Shown here: positions 45,651-53,871 of the stretch, piece after piece
Layout: the number at the start of each line of letters is the position of its first letter
Numbering within the stretch: position 1 is the first letter of the stretch
Source of the DNA: Paraburkholderia tropica
Lineage (GTDB): Bacteria; Pseudomonadota; Gammaproteobacteria; Burkholderiales; Burkholderiaceae
Direction of reading: 5' to 3'
Assembly: GCF_914484835.1 (NCBI RefSeq)
Contig: NZ_CAJZAR010000045.1
Coordinates: 160 to 64,159 of the forward strand
DNA: 64,000 nucleotides
Translations under genes and position numbers: made by a program
Notes under the pieces: model-generated
What the model saw: only the letters and a program-made list of their open reading frames with translations
The model's database searches: none
Told to the model about the DNA's origin: nothing

Positions 45651-46706
45651 ATGAAAGGCCGTCCCACGCTCAAGCAGCTCATGGAGATCACCCAGCTCAG
45701 CCGGGCGACCATCGACCGCGCGCTCAACGACCGGCCCGGCGTGCATCCGCGCACGCGCAGCGCCGTGGAAGCGGCGATCCGGCAGATCGAGTTGTCCGCG
45801 GCGAACGGCGAGGCGGCGCTGGCGAACGACGCCTTCGCGCCGTTCACATCCGGGGCCGCCGCGCCGTTCCGCGCGCGCTTCGTCATCCAGGCGGGCGACG
45901 CGTTCACCGCCGAACTCACGCGCACCGCCGAAGCCCTCGCGCCCGCGCTCGCGCAACAGGGCGTGACGCTCGACATCGTCGATTGCGTGGGGGCGAGCGA
46001 GGAGGCAGTCGCGCAACGCGTGCGCGAAGCGGCGGAGCAAGCGGATGGCATCGGCATCATCTGCACCAACACGCCGGCCATTACCGCCGCGCTGCGCGAG
46101 TGCATGGCGGCGGGCAAGAGCGTCGTGACGATGATCACCGACGTGGACGCCGACGCGCGCCACACCTACGTCGGCGTGAACAATCGCGCGGCGGGCCAGG
46201 CGGCCGCGCATCTGATCGGACGGCATCTGGAAACGCGGCCCGCGCCATCTGTCGCGGTCGTCGTTGCTACGTTCTCCTATACGTGCCACGAGGATCGCGA
46301 GATCGGCTTTCGCTCGCTGCTGCGCCAGCGTTTTCCCAATGTGAATCTCGTCGAGGTGATCAAGGGCGCGGATTCGGGCGCGGCCACTTACGAGGCCACG
46401 CGGCGCTGCATGGAGACGCATGGCGCGCTCGATGGCATCTATAACGTCGCGGGCGGCAACGAAGGGCTCGCGCAGGCGCTGGAGGAACGCGGGCTCGCAG
46501 GCAAGACGCTCTACGTGACGCACGAAGTCAACCGCGTGACCGAGCCGCTGTTGCGCGCCGACGTGATCGACTATCTACTCTCGCAGGATTTGCGTCTGCT
46601 GATCGAGACCGCCATCGCGCATCTGCGCAGCGCGGCGAACGGAAAAACCAGCACGCCACAAGCGCTGATTCCGATCGAGACGTGGTCACGTTATTCGCTG
46701 TACTGA
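45651..46706 (+). CDS. LacI-family regulator of the moc-like operon
   Basis: 351 aa from the ATG at 45651 with an AGGAA site; an ATG at 45618 lies inside the operator palindrome and is less likely. Helix-turn-helix RPTLKQLMEITQLSRATIDRAL is followed by a sugar-binding domain with DGIGIICTNTPAI and HTYVGVNNRAAGQAAAHLIG. It is divergent from mocD and shares an operator motif with it. Rhizobial moc loci instead use a GntR-type MocR, so control differs here. Confidence 0.88.
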   Translation: MKGRPTLKQLMEITQLSRATIDRALNDRPGVHPRTRSAVEAAIRQIELSAANGEAALANDAFAPFTSGAAAPFRARFVIQAGDAFTAELTRTAEALAPALAQQGVTLDIVDCVGASEEAVAQRVREAAEQADGIGIICTNTPAITAALRECMAAGKSVVTMITDVDADARHTYVGVNNRAAGQAAAHLIGRHLETRPAPSVAVVVATFSYTCHEDREIGFRSLLRQRFPNVNLVEVIKGADSGAATYEATRRCMETHGALDGIYNVAGGNEGLAQALEERGLAGKTLYVTHEVNRVTEPLLRADVIDYLLSQDLRLLIETAIAHLRSAANGKTSTPQALIPIETWSRYSLY

Positions 46707-46734
46707 TCAATTTTCCCGCATCACGCGCGACGCC

Positions 46735-47649
46735 TTACACCACGCCCAGATTCGCCTGTTCCTCGCGCGCGTATTGTGCGGGCGGTCTGCCGACGTGCCG
46801 CGTGAACGCCACGCTGAACGTGCTCGCGGAGCTATAGCCCACGCGCTCCGCGATCTCGGCGACACGGCCCGCATTACGGCGCAGCAGATCCTTCGCGAGC
46901 GCCATGCGCCAGTTGAGCAGATACTCCATCGGCGCCACGCCCACCGCGCGGCTGAAGCGCTCGAAGAACGTCGAGCGTGACAAGGCCGCCGCTTTCGCGA
47001 GTTCGGCGACGGTCCACGCGCGCGTCGGCTGCTCGTGCATGCCGCGAATCGCTGCGGCGAGGCGCGCGTCGGCGAGTCCGCGCACGAGACCCGGCGACGC
47101 CTGCGTGCCCGCCACCGATCGCAATGCCTCGATCAGCAGCACTTCCATCAAGCGCGACAGCACGATGTCGCGCGCGGGCCGCTGCTCGCGCGTTTCCTCG
47201 CGCACGAGCCCGACCAGCGTAGCGAGGCGCTGCTCGCCGCGCACATGCACGAAGCGCGGCAGCAGCGACACCAGCAAGGCCGCATCGGGCGAGGCGAACG
47301 AGCAATGCCCGGCCATCATGCGCGCGTCCACGGGCCGGTCCGGCGGGCCGATCCTGAACTCGTTGTCGCCGAGCGCGACCGGCTCCGGCGACGCGTCGCC
47401 GGGCGGCGCGCCGAGACTCGTCATCGCCACGCCGTAGACCGCCGGAATCAGCACGAAATCGCCCGCGTGCAGCGCAATCGGCGCATGACCGTCGATGACC
47501 ATCTCGCAGCCGCCTTCGAGAATCACGCAATAGAACGGCTGGCCCGAATCCGAGCGGCTGATGCGCCACGGACTCGCGCCGTGCACGAGCTTCGAGAAGC
47601 GCGCGCCCGGCTGCAACAGCATGACCACCTCGGCCAGCGGATCGATCAT
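46735..47649 (-). CDS. AraC-family transcriptional regulator
   Basis: 304 aa. An N-terminal cupin-like domain of the RCS/CupR type (FSKLVHGASPWRISRSDSGQPFYCVILEG) and a C-terminal pair of helix-turn-helix units (WTVAELAKAAALSRSTFFERF, VAEIAERVGYSSASTFSVAF). It is divergent from a short-chain dehydrogenase gene 105 nt away and probably controls it. Confidence 0.9.
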   Translation of the reverse strand: MIDPLAEVVMLLQPGARFSKLVHGASPWRISRSDSGQPFYCVILEGGCEMVIDGHAPIALHAGDFVLIPAVYGVAMTSLGAPPGDASPEPVALGDNEFRIGPPDRPVDARMMAGHCSFASPDAALLVSLLPRFVHVRGEQRLATLVGLVREETREQRPARDIVLSRLMEVLLIEALRSVAGTQASPGLVRGLADARLAAAIRGMHEQPTRAWTVAELAKAAALSRSTFFERFSRAVGVAPMEYLLNWRMALAKDLLRRNAGRVAEIAERVGYSSASTFSVAFTRHVGRPPAQYAREEQANLGVV

Positions 47650-47754
47650 CGCCGGACTCCTGCGAAAGAATTTCGGATTTTCGATTGTAGCAAGTACGGT
47701 CAGCGCGCTTTATCGTAAGCGCACTTACCGACCACCTCACTCACTGGAGCGCTC

Positions 47755-48507
47755 ATGAAAACCGTGCTGATCACCGGCTGTTCCTCGGGCTTCGGCCTTG
47801 AAATCGCGCGCGAATTTCTCGCTCGCGAGTGGCGCGTCGTCGCCACGATGCGCACGCCGCGCGCCGATCTGCTGCCGCCGTCCGAGCACCTGCGCGTGCT
47901 GCCGCTCGACGTCACCGACGCGCAAAGTATTCAGGCCGCCATCGAGGCTGCGGGCCCGATCGACGTGCTCGTGAACAATGCGGGCGTCGGCATGGCCGCG
48001 CCCGCCGAACTCGCGCCGCTCGCCGCCGTGCGCGAGATCTTCGAGACCAACGCGCTCGGCACGATCGCGCTCACGCAGGCGGTGCTGCCGCAGTTTCGCG
48101 AACGCAAGTCGGGCGTGGTGGTGAACGTCACGTCGAGCGTGACCTTGAAGGTGCTGCCGCTGTTGAGCGCCTACCGCGCGAGCAAGGCGGCGGTGAACGC
48201 GTTCAGCGAATCGGCGGCGCTGGAAATGGCGCCGTTCGGCGTGCGCGTGCATCTCGTGCTGCCGGGCCGCTCGCCCGAAACGCGTTTCGCCGATAACGCG
48301 CGCGGCCATATTTTCGGCTTCGAGCACGAGGCGTACGCCGATCTCGTGAAGCATGTGCTCGCTGGATTCGCCGATACCGAAGCGCCCGTCACCTACGCGA
48401 AGGACGTGGCCGCCGCCGTGTGGCGCGCGGCCACCGATCCCGCCGCGCCGATGCGCATGGCGGCAGGCGTGGATGCCGAAGCGTGGGCCGCCGAAGCAGC
48501 GCGCTGA
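47755..48507 (+). CDS. short-chain dehydrogenase/reductase
   Basis: 250 aa. Classical SDR: TGCSSGFG (about 7-14) binds the cofactor, NNAGVG supports the sheet, the Ser lies in VTSSVT and Tyr140/Lys144 in YRASK. It should reduce or oxidise a carbonyl/alcohol with NAD(P). Its substrate is unknown; the divergent AraC gene is the likely regulator. Confidence 0.9.
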   Translation: MKTVLITGCSSGFGLEIAREFLAREWRVVATMRTPRADLLPPSEHLRVLPLDVTDAQSIQAAIEAAGPIDVLVNNAGVGMAAPAELAPLAAVREIFETNALGTIALTQAVLPQFRERKSGVVVNVTSSVTLKVLPLLSAYRASKAAVNAFSESAALEMAPFGVRVHLVLPGRSPETRFADNARGHIFGFEHEAYADLVKHVLAGFADTEAPVTYAKDVAAAVWRAATDPAAPMRMAAGVDAEAWAAEAAR

Positions 48508-48562
48508 TCGAACGCAGATCGCACGTGAGTCACGCGCGATTCACGCGCGATTCACGCGTAAA

Positions 48563-49000
48563 TCACTCACGCGGCGGCATCAACGCCAGCAGCAGACGGC
48601 GCAGCTCCATGCTTTCGCCCGGCGTGAGCCGCGCCGTGAGCACGCGCTCGACCTCCTCCACGCGCGGGCGCAGCGTGGTCAGCTGCTGCTTGCCCGCCGA
48701 CGTGAGAAACAGCACATAGCTGCGCTTGTCGGCGGGATCGTCGGAGCGCTCGATCAGATCGTTGCGCACCATGCGCGCCACGAGGTCCGCGATGGTCGAG
48801 CGATCGACGTCGAGCTCGTCGCCGAGTTGCCGTTGATTGAGGCCGGGCGTCTGCTGGAGGATTTCGAGCGCCGCATACTGCACGCTCGTGATCTCCGCCG
48901 AGACTTCGCTCAGCCACACCGCCGCGTGGCGCTGCTGCGCGCGGCGCACGAGGCTGCCCGTGAATCGGGAAAGCGCGGGATCGTCGGGTTGTTTCGGCAA
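48563..49000 (-). CDS. MarR-family regulator (MobR-like)
   Basis: 145 aa. Winged-helix MarR core: SVQYAALEILQQTPGLNQRQLGDELDVDRSTIADLVARM followed by the wing RSDDPADKRSYVLFLT. It is the second gene after the flavin hydroxylase (17 nt gap). In Comamonas a MarR protein, MobR, represses the 3-hydroxybenzoate 4-hydroxylase gene mobA; the same role is inferred here. Confidence 0.88.
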   Translation of the reverse strand: MPKQPDDPALSRFTGSLVRRAQQRHAAVWLSEVSAEITSVQYAALEILQQTPGLNQRQLGDELDVDRSTIADLVARMVRNDLIERSDDPADKRSYVLFLTSAGKQQLTTLRPRVEEVERVLTARLTPGESMELRRLLLALMPPRE

Positions 49001-49017
49001 TTTCGCTATCGATGGGT

Positions 49018-50916
49018 TTAGCGCGTGCGGAAGACCGGCGCGAAAAAGGCGTCGAGCTCCGCGTACGCGTCCAGTGGAAGAACATGGGCGACGTATTGAT
49101 CCGGGCGGACCACGACGAGCGCGCCGCGTGCGCGGTCGATGCCGCGCTCGTCGAAGATATCAGTCGCGGCGTCGCTCGTAAATGCCTTCTCGTAATCGAT
49201 CAGGCCATGGCGGCCCTTGCGCGGCAGCAGCAGCGCGGGCAAATCGTCGACGCGCGTCTCGCGATGCGGCTGCTGCAGAATCGCGCGCAGATCGAGCACG
49301 CTGTCGATGTCGGCGTGGTCGGGCGTGGACCGGCGCAGCACCGACTCCGGCGCGTGGGCCAGATGCTCGCAGAGCGCGCGCAGCGCGTGGCCTTGCGCAT
49401 CGGCGAACGCATAGAGACGCCAGCGGCCGTCCGCTCGCGCGGCGTGGCCGAGATGCACGGGCTTCGCATCGGCGAGCCGCACGACCGGCGACGAATGAAA
49501 GCGCGCGCCAATCGGAAAGCCCGTGGCCAGCGCCTGATGCGTGGCCGCGCCCGTGAGCGCGCCCGGCCGGTAACGCGTGGCGACGCCCGCCGTGTAGCGG
49601 CCCGCGCGCACGAAATAGGCCTGCAATTCCGCGGGATCGACGCCGCCCGCTTCGGGACGCTGCGGATCTTTCGGCGGCGCGGCCATCATCGCGGACCATT
49701 CCTTGTCGAAGTCGATCAGTTCCTGCGCGACCGGCTGGCGTTCGTCCGAATAGCTGCGCAGCAGGCTCGCGTCGCTGCGCCCTTCGAGCACCGCGCCGAG
49801 CTTCCAGCCCAGATTGAAACCGTCCTGCATCGACACGTTCATGCCCTGCCCCGCCTTCGCGCTATGCGTGTGGCAGGCGTCGCCCGCGATGAACACACGC
49901 GGCTCGCGCGCGCTGCCGTCGGCGGCGATGGCGTCGTCGAAACGCTCGGTCAGGCGCTGGCCCACTTCGTACACCGAGAACCACGCAACCTCTTTCACGT
50001 CGAGCGTATACGGCTGCAAAATGCGCTGCGCCGTTTCGATCAGACGCTCGACCGTGGTCTGCTTGATGCTGTCGCGATTCTCGGGCGTGACGTCGCCGAG
50101 ATCGACGTAAAAGCGCACCAGATAACCGCCTTCGCGCGGAATCAGCAGCAGATTGCCCTTGCTCGCCGACTGGATCGCCGCCTTCAGGCGAATGTCGGGG
50201 AAGTCGGTGACCGCGAGCGCATCCATCACGCCCCACGTGTGATTGGCGGCGTCGCCGCGCAGCGTCTGTCCGATCGACGTGCGCACGCGGCTGCGCGCGC
50301 CATCGCAGCCCACCACGTAACGCGCGCGCACCGTGACCGTTTCGCCTTCGTGCGCCGTGTCGGTGCGGCGCAGCGTGACGAGCACGGGATAGTCGGCGTC
50401 GACGTTATCGCGCTGCACATCGACCACTTCGAGACCGTAATCGGGCTCGACACGTTGCGCAGAACGGCGCATCACGTCGAGCAGATAGTCCTGCACGCGC
50501 GCCTGATTGACGATCACATGCGGAAACTCGGACAAACCTGTTTCGGTATCCTGAACACGTCCGGTACGCCGAATCGCGCCGCGATCCTGTGCATCGGGCC
50601 GCCAGAACACGGTCTCGTTGACCCAATACGCTTCGCGCAGCAGACGGTCGCTCAGACCGAACGCCTCGAACATTTCGACCGTGCGGCAGGCCACGCCGTC
50701 CGCCTGCCCCATCTGCAACGGTCCCTCGCGGCGCTCGACGACGCAGGTCTTGACCGACGGGAATTGCGAAAGCTGCGCGGCCAGCACGAGCCCGGCGGGA
50801 CCGCTGCCGGCGATCAGCACATCGACTTTCTCGGGCAAACCGGCGCGCGGCGCGTCTGCGGCGGCGGGTTCGATGGTCGGGTCGCCAACGCGAAAACCGT
50901 TGAGATGGAACTGCAT
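49018..50916 (-). CDS. mobA: FAD aromatic hydroxylase, 3-hydroxybenzoate 4-monooxygenase type
   Basis: 632 aa from the ATG at 50916, which has a GGAGG site; an ATG 15 nt upstream overlaps that site. DVLIAGSGPAGLVLAAQLSQ binds FAD, VVGCDGARSRVR is the DG motif, and VFIAGDACHTHSAKAGQGMN the second FAD motif; a thioredoxin-like C-terminal domain follows, as in phenol hydroxylase and MobA (about 640 aa). It should convert 3-hydroxybenzoate to protocatechuate. The adjacent MarR gene supports MobA over phenol hydroxylase. Confidence 0.8.
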   Translation of the reverse strand: MQFHLNGFRVGDPTIEPAAADAPRAGLPEKVDVLIAGSGPAGLVLAAQLSQFPSVKTCVVERREGPLQMGQADGVACRTVEMFEAFGLSDRLLREAYWVNETVFWRPDAQDRGAIRRTGRVQDTETGLSEFPHVIVNQARVQDYLLDVMRRSAQRVEPDYGLEVVDVQRDNVDADYPVLVTLRRTDTAHEGETVTVRARYVVGCDGARSRVRTSIGQTLRGDAANHTWGVMDALAVTDFPDIRLKAAIQSASKGNLLLIPREGGYLVRFYVDLGDVTPENRDSIKQTTVERLIETAQRILQPYTLDVKEVAWFSVYEVGQRLTERFDDAIAADGSAREPRVFIAGDACHTHSAKAGQGMNVSMQDGFNLGWKLGAVLEGRSDASLLRSYSDERQPVAQELIDFDKEWSAMMAAPPKDPQRPEAGGVDPAELQAYFVRAGRYTAGVATRYRPGALTGAATHQALATGFPIGARFHSSPVVRLADAKPVHLGHAARADGRWRLYAFADAQGHALRALCEHLAHAPESVLRRSTPDHADIDSVLDLRAILQQPHRETRVDDLPALLLPRKGRHGLIDYEKAFTSDAATDIFDERGIDRARGALVVVRPDQYVAHVLPLDAYAELDAFFAPVFRTR

Positions 50917-51052
50917 GGTGTCTGCCTCCATGGCTATATGTATCGTGATGGAGGGAAATATACTCCGTACACCAACTATTTTAAAGTTTTTCCGACAGGA
51001 CTGATGTTTACCCTGGGATGAGGAGAGGCGGCACGCGCGCCGTGAAGATTAG

Positions 51053-51115
51053 GGGCGGACCTGCCTTGCCGGTTCCGGCCGATGCGGGGCATCGGTCGAG
51101 TCAGCGGGTCCGCCC
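51053..51115. other. nested hairpin element between GST and mobA-like genes
   Basis: An outer 9-base stem (GGGCGGACC 51053-51061, GGTCCGCCC 51107-51115) encloses two smaller hairpins: GCCG/CGGC (51068-51079) and CCGATGC/GCATCGG (51079-51095). A short T-run follows on the plus strand. It may end GST transcription or be a repeated extragenic element. The rest of 50917-51177 should hold the mobA promoter. Confidence 0.55.
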
Positions 51116-51177
51116 GTTTTGCGCATTCCGGTTTGCTAACACTTAATCAGCATCCCGAATCAATCCGGTTCAATGCG

Positions 51178-51795
51178 CTAAGCTGCCTTGCGTGCTTCGG
51201 CGATACGCTGCGGCGCTTCGGGGCGCGCATACAGCCGCTCCAGATACGACTGCAAACGCGGAAAGCCGTCGAGCAATTGCACTTCGCCGGCCCAGTCGAT
51301 CAGATAAGCCGTCACGCAATCGGCAACGGTTAGCCGGTCGCCGACGATAAACTCGCGCCCTTCCAGATGTTTCTCCAGAATCGCCGCCATCGTCGTGAAG
51401 TCGCCGCGCGCGAGTTCGATATCGGCGGGCGAGCGTTTATCGGGCGGATAGATAAAGCTGTGCCGCGTGATGCGCCAGAGCGGCTGTTCGAGTTCGGTCA
51501 CCGCGAACATCGTCCATCGATACACCTGGGCGCGCGCGTCGAGATCGTCCGGCAGCAGCCCTTTCTCGGGATATTTGTCGGCCAGATACAGCACGATCGC
51601 GGCGGACTCGGGAATCACGCGGTCGCCGTCCACGAGCACGGGCACCTTGCCCGCCGGATTCAGGCGCAGATAGTCGGGCCGTTTGTGCTCGCCTTCGAGC
51701 AGATTGACCGAAATGAATTCGAAGTCGGCGTCGACTTCCTTGAGACCCCACAACGCGCGCTGCGAACGGGTTCCCGCAAATCCATAGAGTTTCAT
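51178..51795 (-). CDS. glutathione S-transferase family protein
   Basis: 205 aa from the ATG at 51795 (GTG at 51807 possible). The thioredoxin-like N-terminal domain has KLYGFAGTRSQRALWGLKEV, NPAGKVPVLV and the glutathione-contacting PESAAIVLYLAD; a helical C-terminal domain follows. It conjugates or reduces with glutathione; the substrate is unknown. It lies 12 nt after the YCII gene in one operon. Confidence 0.92.
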   Translation of the reverse strand: MKLYGFAGTRSQRALWGLKEVDADFEFISVNLLEGEHKRPDYLRLNPAGKVPVLVDGDRVIPESAAIVLYLADKYPEKGLLPDDLDARAQVYRWTMFAVTELEQPLWRITRHSFIYPPDKRSPADIELARGDFTTMAAILEKHLEGREFIVGDRLTVADCVTAYLIDWAGEVQLLDGFPRLQSYLERLYARPEAPQRIAEARKAA

Positions 51796-51807
51796 GGCGA
51801 TCCTCAC

Positions 51808-52173
51808 TCAACCGGCCGGAATAGGCAGCACCGGCATCACCTCGACGGTCTCGCCCGGGAAAATCGTGAAATGCGGATGGGCTTCGAACATCTTGGCCGC
51901 GTCCGCATGCGAGGCGCTGCGTACCACCGTGAAGCCCGTCAGCCGATTGGAGGCGTCTGCCACGCCCTCCACGCCGATGGCCTTGGTCTTGCCGAGCGGG
52001 CCGCCGATATCGACGATCGACGCCTTGTGTTTTTCCACCCACGCCTTCCACGCCGCGATGCCCTCGTGCTCTTTGGCGTGCCGTTCGGCTTCGGGCATCG
52101 CCATCCAGGCTTTCATACGCGGCGTGTCCTTGCCGCCGAGAAAAACCGCGAGAAACAGTTGATGATCGCTCAT
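51808..52173 (-). CDS. YCII-related domain protein
   Basis: 121 aa from the ATG at 52173 with a GGAGGAA site. A ferredoxin-like alpha/beta fold of the YCII group: FLAVFLGG at the start, VDIGGPLGKTKAI, and HADAAKMFEAHPHF near the end. Such proteins are small enzymes or ligand binders, some near stress or catabolic genes. Operon with GST, controlled probably by the divergent MarR. Confidence 0.85.
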   Translation of the reverse strand: MSDHQLFLAVFLGGKDTPRMKAWMAMPEAERHAKEHEGIAAWKAWVEKHKASIVDIGGPLGKTKAIGVEGVADASNRLTGFTVVRSASHADAAKMFEAHPHFTIFPGETVEVMPVLPIPAG

Positions 52174-52235
52174 GCTTCCTCCAGCTATCGTCCAGCTATT
52201 GAAAGGAACAACGGGACTGCTCAACCGGCCTTGAC

Positions 52236-52264
52236 AATATAGGTTGATATCAACACAATTGCAA
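52236..52264. promoter_or_regulatory. MarR operator inside divergent promoters
   Basis: The palindrome GTTGATATCAAC (52243-52254) lies in the spacer of a minus-strand promoter: TTGCAA (52264-52259), 17 bases, TATATT (52241-52236). It also follows a plus-strand TTGACA at 52231. A regulator bound there would block both the YCII/GST operon and its own gene. Confidence 0.75.
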
Positions 52265-52265
52265 C

Positions 52266-52712
52266 ATGGCCCACCCGAAAAAACTTCCCTTCGACGCCAC
52301 GCTCATGGTGCGCGATTGCTGCCTGTGTCTGCATATGCAGCGCGCGGCGCGCAATCTCGCGCGCATTTTCGACGAAGCCCTGCGTCCGCTCGATCTCACG
52401 AACGGGCAATTCTCGCTGCTGATGTCGCTGAATCGGCCGCATCCGCCCACGATGAAAGAGGTGTCGTCGCTGCTGGCGATGGACCGCACCACGCTCACGG
52501 CCGCGCTCAAGCCGCTCGAACGGCGCGAACTGGTGGTGATCGAACAGGATGAAGACGACAAGCGCAGCCGCCGACTGAGCCTCACGCCCGCCGGCGACCG
52601 TTTGCTTGCGCAGGCCTTTCCAATCTGGCAGCGCACGCACGAGGAAATCGAAGCGCCGTTTCCGGCAGGCGAGATGGACCGCTTGCGCACCCATTTACGC
52701 GCGCTTTCGTAG
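52266..52712 (+). CDS. MarR-family regulator
   Basis: 148 aa. The N-terminal helix has a Cys cluster (RDCCLCLHMQRAARNLARIFD), then the winged helix TMKEVSSLLAMDRTTLTAALKPLERRELV and wing EQDEDDKRSRRLSLT. The Cys residues may sense oxidants or electrophiles, which would suit control of the divergent GST; this is inference. The predicted start of transcription is very near the ATG. Confidence 0.9.
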   Translation: MAHPKKLPFDATLMVRDCCLCLHMQRAARNLARIFDEALRPLDLTNGQFSLLMSLNRPHPPTMKEVSSLLAMDRTTLTAALKPLERRELVVIEQDEDDKRSRRLSLTPAGDRLLAQAFPIWQRTHEEIEAPFPAGEMDRLRTHLRALS

Positions 52713-52749
52713 ACAATGTGGCGATGCAACGTAGCAGGAGTTCATCGCC

Positions 52750-52950
52750 ATGAGGCGTCTTTATTTCGCCGCAGTTTTTTCCGTTTTGTTCAGCGCGCTA
52801 GTTTCAGGCTGCGCGTCGAACTCGCCGCCCGCCAGCGGCCCGGCAGGCTCGCAACCGCCGAGGCTCACGGTCGGCACGAGCTATCCCGACACGCAATTGA
52901 TCCTGCCGTGGTTTCTCAACGACGTGATCAATTTCGTGAATTACCGGTAA
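52750..52950 (+). CDS. small lipoprotein of unknown function
   Basis: 66 aa with an AGGAG site. The signal MRRLYFAAVFSVLFSALVSGC has a lipobox with the lipid Cys at 21. The mature part is short, Pro/Ser-rich, then TSYPDTQLILPWFLNDV. I do not recognise it. It lies 37 nt after the MarR gene and could be read with it. Confidence 0.7.
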   Translation: MRRLYFAAVFSVLFSALVSGCASNSPPASGPAGSQPPRLTVGTSYPDTQLILPWFLNDVINFVNYR

Positions 52951-52966
52951 TAAAAAACCGGTCGGT

Positions 52967-53680
52967 TCACACGTTGAATTGTTTGCCCACGTAATCGATG
53001 TGCACGAACATCGCCTGCTGCGCGGCATCGGGATTGCGGTCGCGAATCGCGTGATAAATCGATTCATGCTGATCGAGACGATTGCGCGCCTGCGTCGCCG
53101 CGTTGGCGTTATTGACCGTCGCATCGTAGGTATTGCTCGCGATGTGATCGCGCAACATCGTAATCACGCTCGCGTAAAACTGATCGAGCAGACGATTATG
53201 CGAGGCGGCGGTGAGCGCCGTGTGGAATTCGCCGTCGGTGGCCGCTTCGGCGTCCACGTCGGCGTGCGTGACGGCGTCGCGCATGCGTTCGAGTATGGTT
53301 TCGAAGCGTTCGAGTTCATGCGTCGACGAACGCAGCGCCGCGAAACGCGCCGCCGCACATTCGAATACCAGACGGAATTCGAGCGTTTCCGAGCGTAACG
53401 GCGGCGTATCCGCGATCAATTGCAGCCAGGGCGCCGCGAGGCCCGCGGGTTTCGCGCGCAGCAGATACACGCCGCTGCCGCGCCGCGTTTCGAGCACGCC
53501 CTTGCTCGCCAGCCGGCCAATCGCCTCGCGCACCGTCGCGCGCGACACGCCATACGATTCGGCGAGCGCGCGCTCGGACGGCAGACGCTCGTCCGCTTGC
53601 CAGCGTCCCTCCTGAATTCCTGTCTCGATGCGCCGGACTGTCTGGGCCAGCGCGCCCGTGTTTTTCGAACGACTTTCCAC
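52967..53680 (-). CDS. GntR/FadR-family regulator
   Basis: 237 aa. Winged helix RLPSERALAESYGVSRATVREAIGRLASKGVL and an all-helical FCD-type effector domain with metal-site His/Asp residues (EFHTALTAASHNRLL). It is divergent from altronate dehydratase and permease genes, the usual setting for hexuronate regulators. GGCCA-N6-TGGCC (53738-53753) between them is a possible but weak operator. Confidence 0.88.
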   Translation of the reverse strand: MESRSKNTGALAQTVRRIETGIQEGRWQADERLPSERALAESYGVSRATVREAIGRLASKGVLETRRGSGVYLLRAKPAGLAAPWLQLIADTPPLRSETLEFRLVFECAAARFAALRSSTHELERFETILERMRDAVTHADVDAEAATDGEFHTALTAASHNRLLDQFYASVITMLRDHIASNTYDATVNNANAATQARNRLDQHESIYHAIRDRNPDAAQQAMFVHIDYVGKQFNV

Positions 53681-53871
53681 CTTCGACTCTCTGTTCGCTA
53701 TGCCTGTCTGGCGCGGAAAAATGCCGCGTTACCCAGCGGCCAACCAAGTGGCCTGACCAATTTGCGCCTGCCTCCTGGCCGCCCGATCATGTGCTCACGC
53801 CGGTCATCAACGCTCGCACGCCACTACGACGAGCCGTGCCCGGCACCCCGACCCCACAATCAGGAGGCACC

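Noticed and set aside
48532..48564. Three 11-base direct repeats (ACGCGCGATTC type) between SDR and MarR genes
   Set aside because: Short and low in complexity, between convergent stops; no sign of function beyond slippage.
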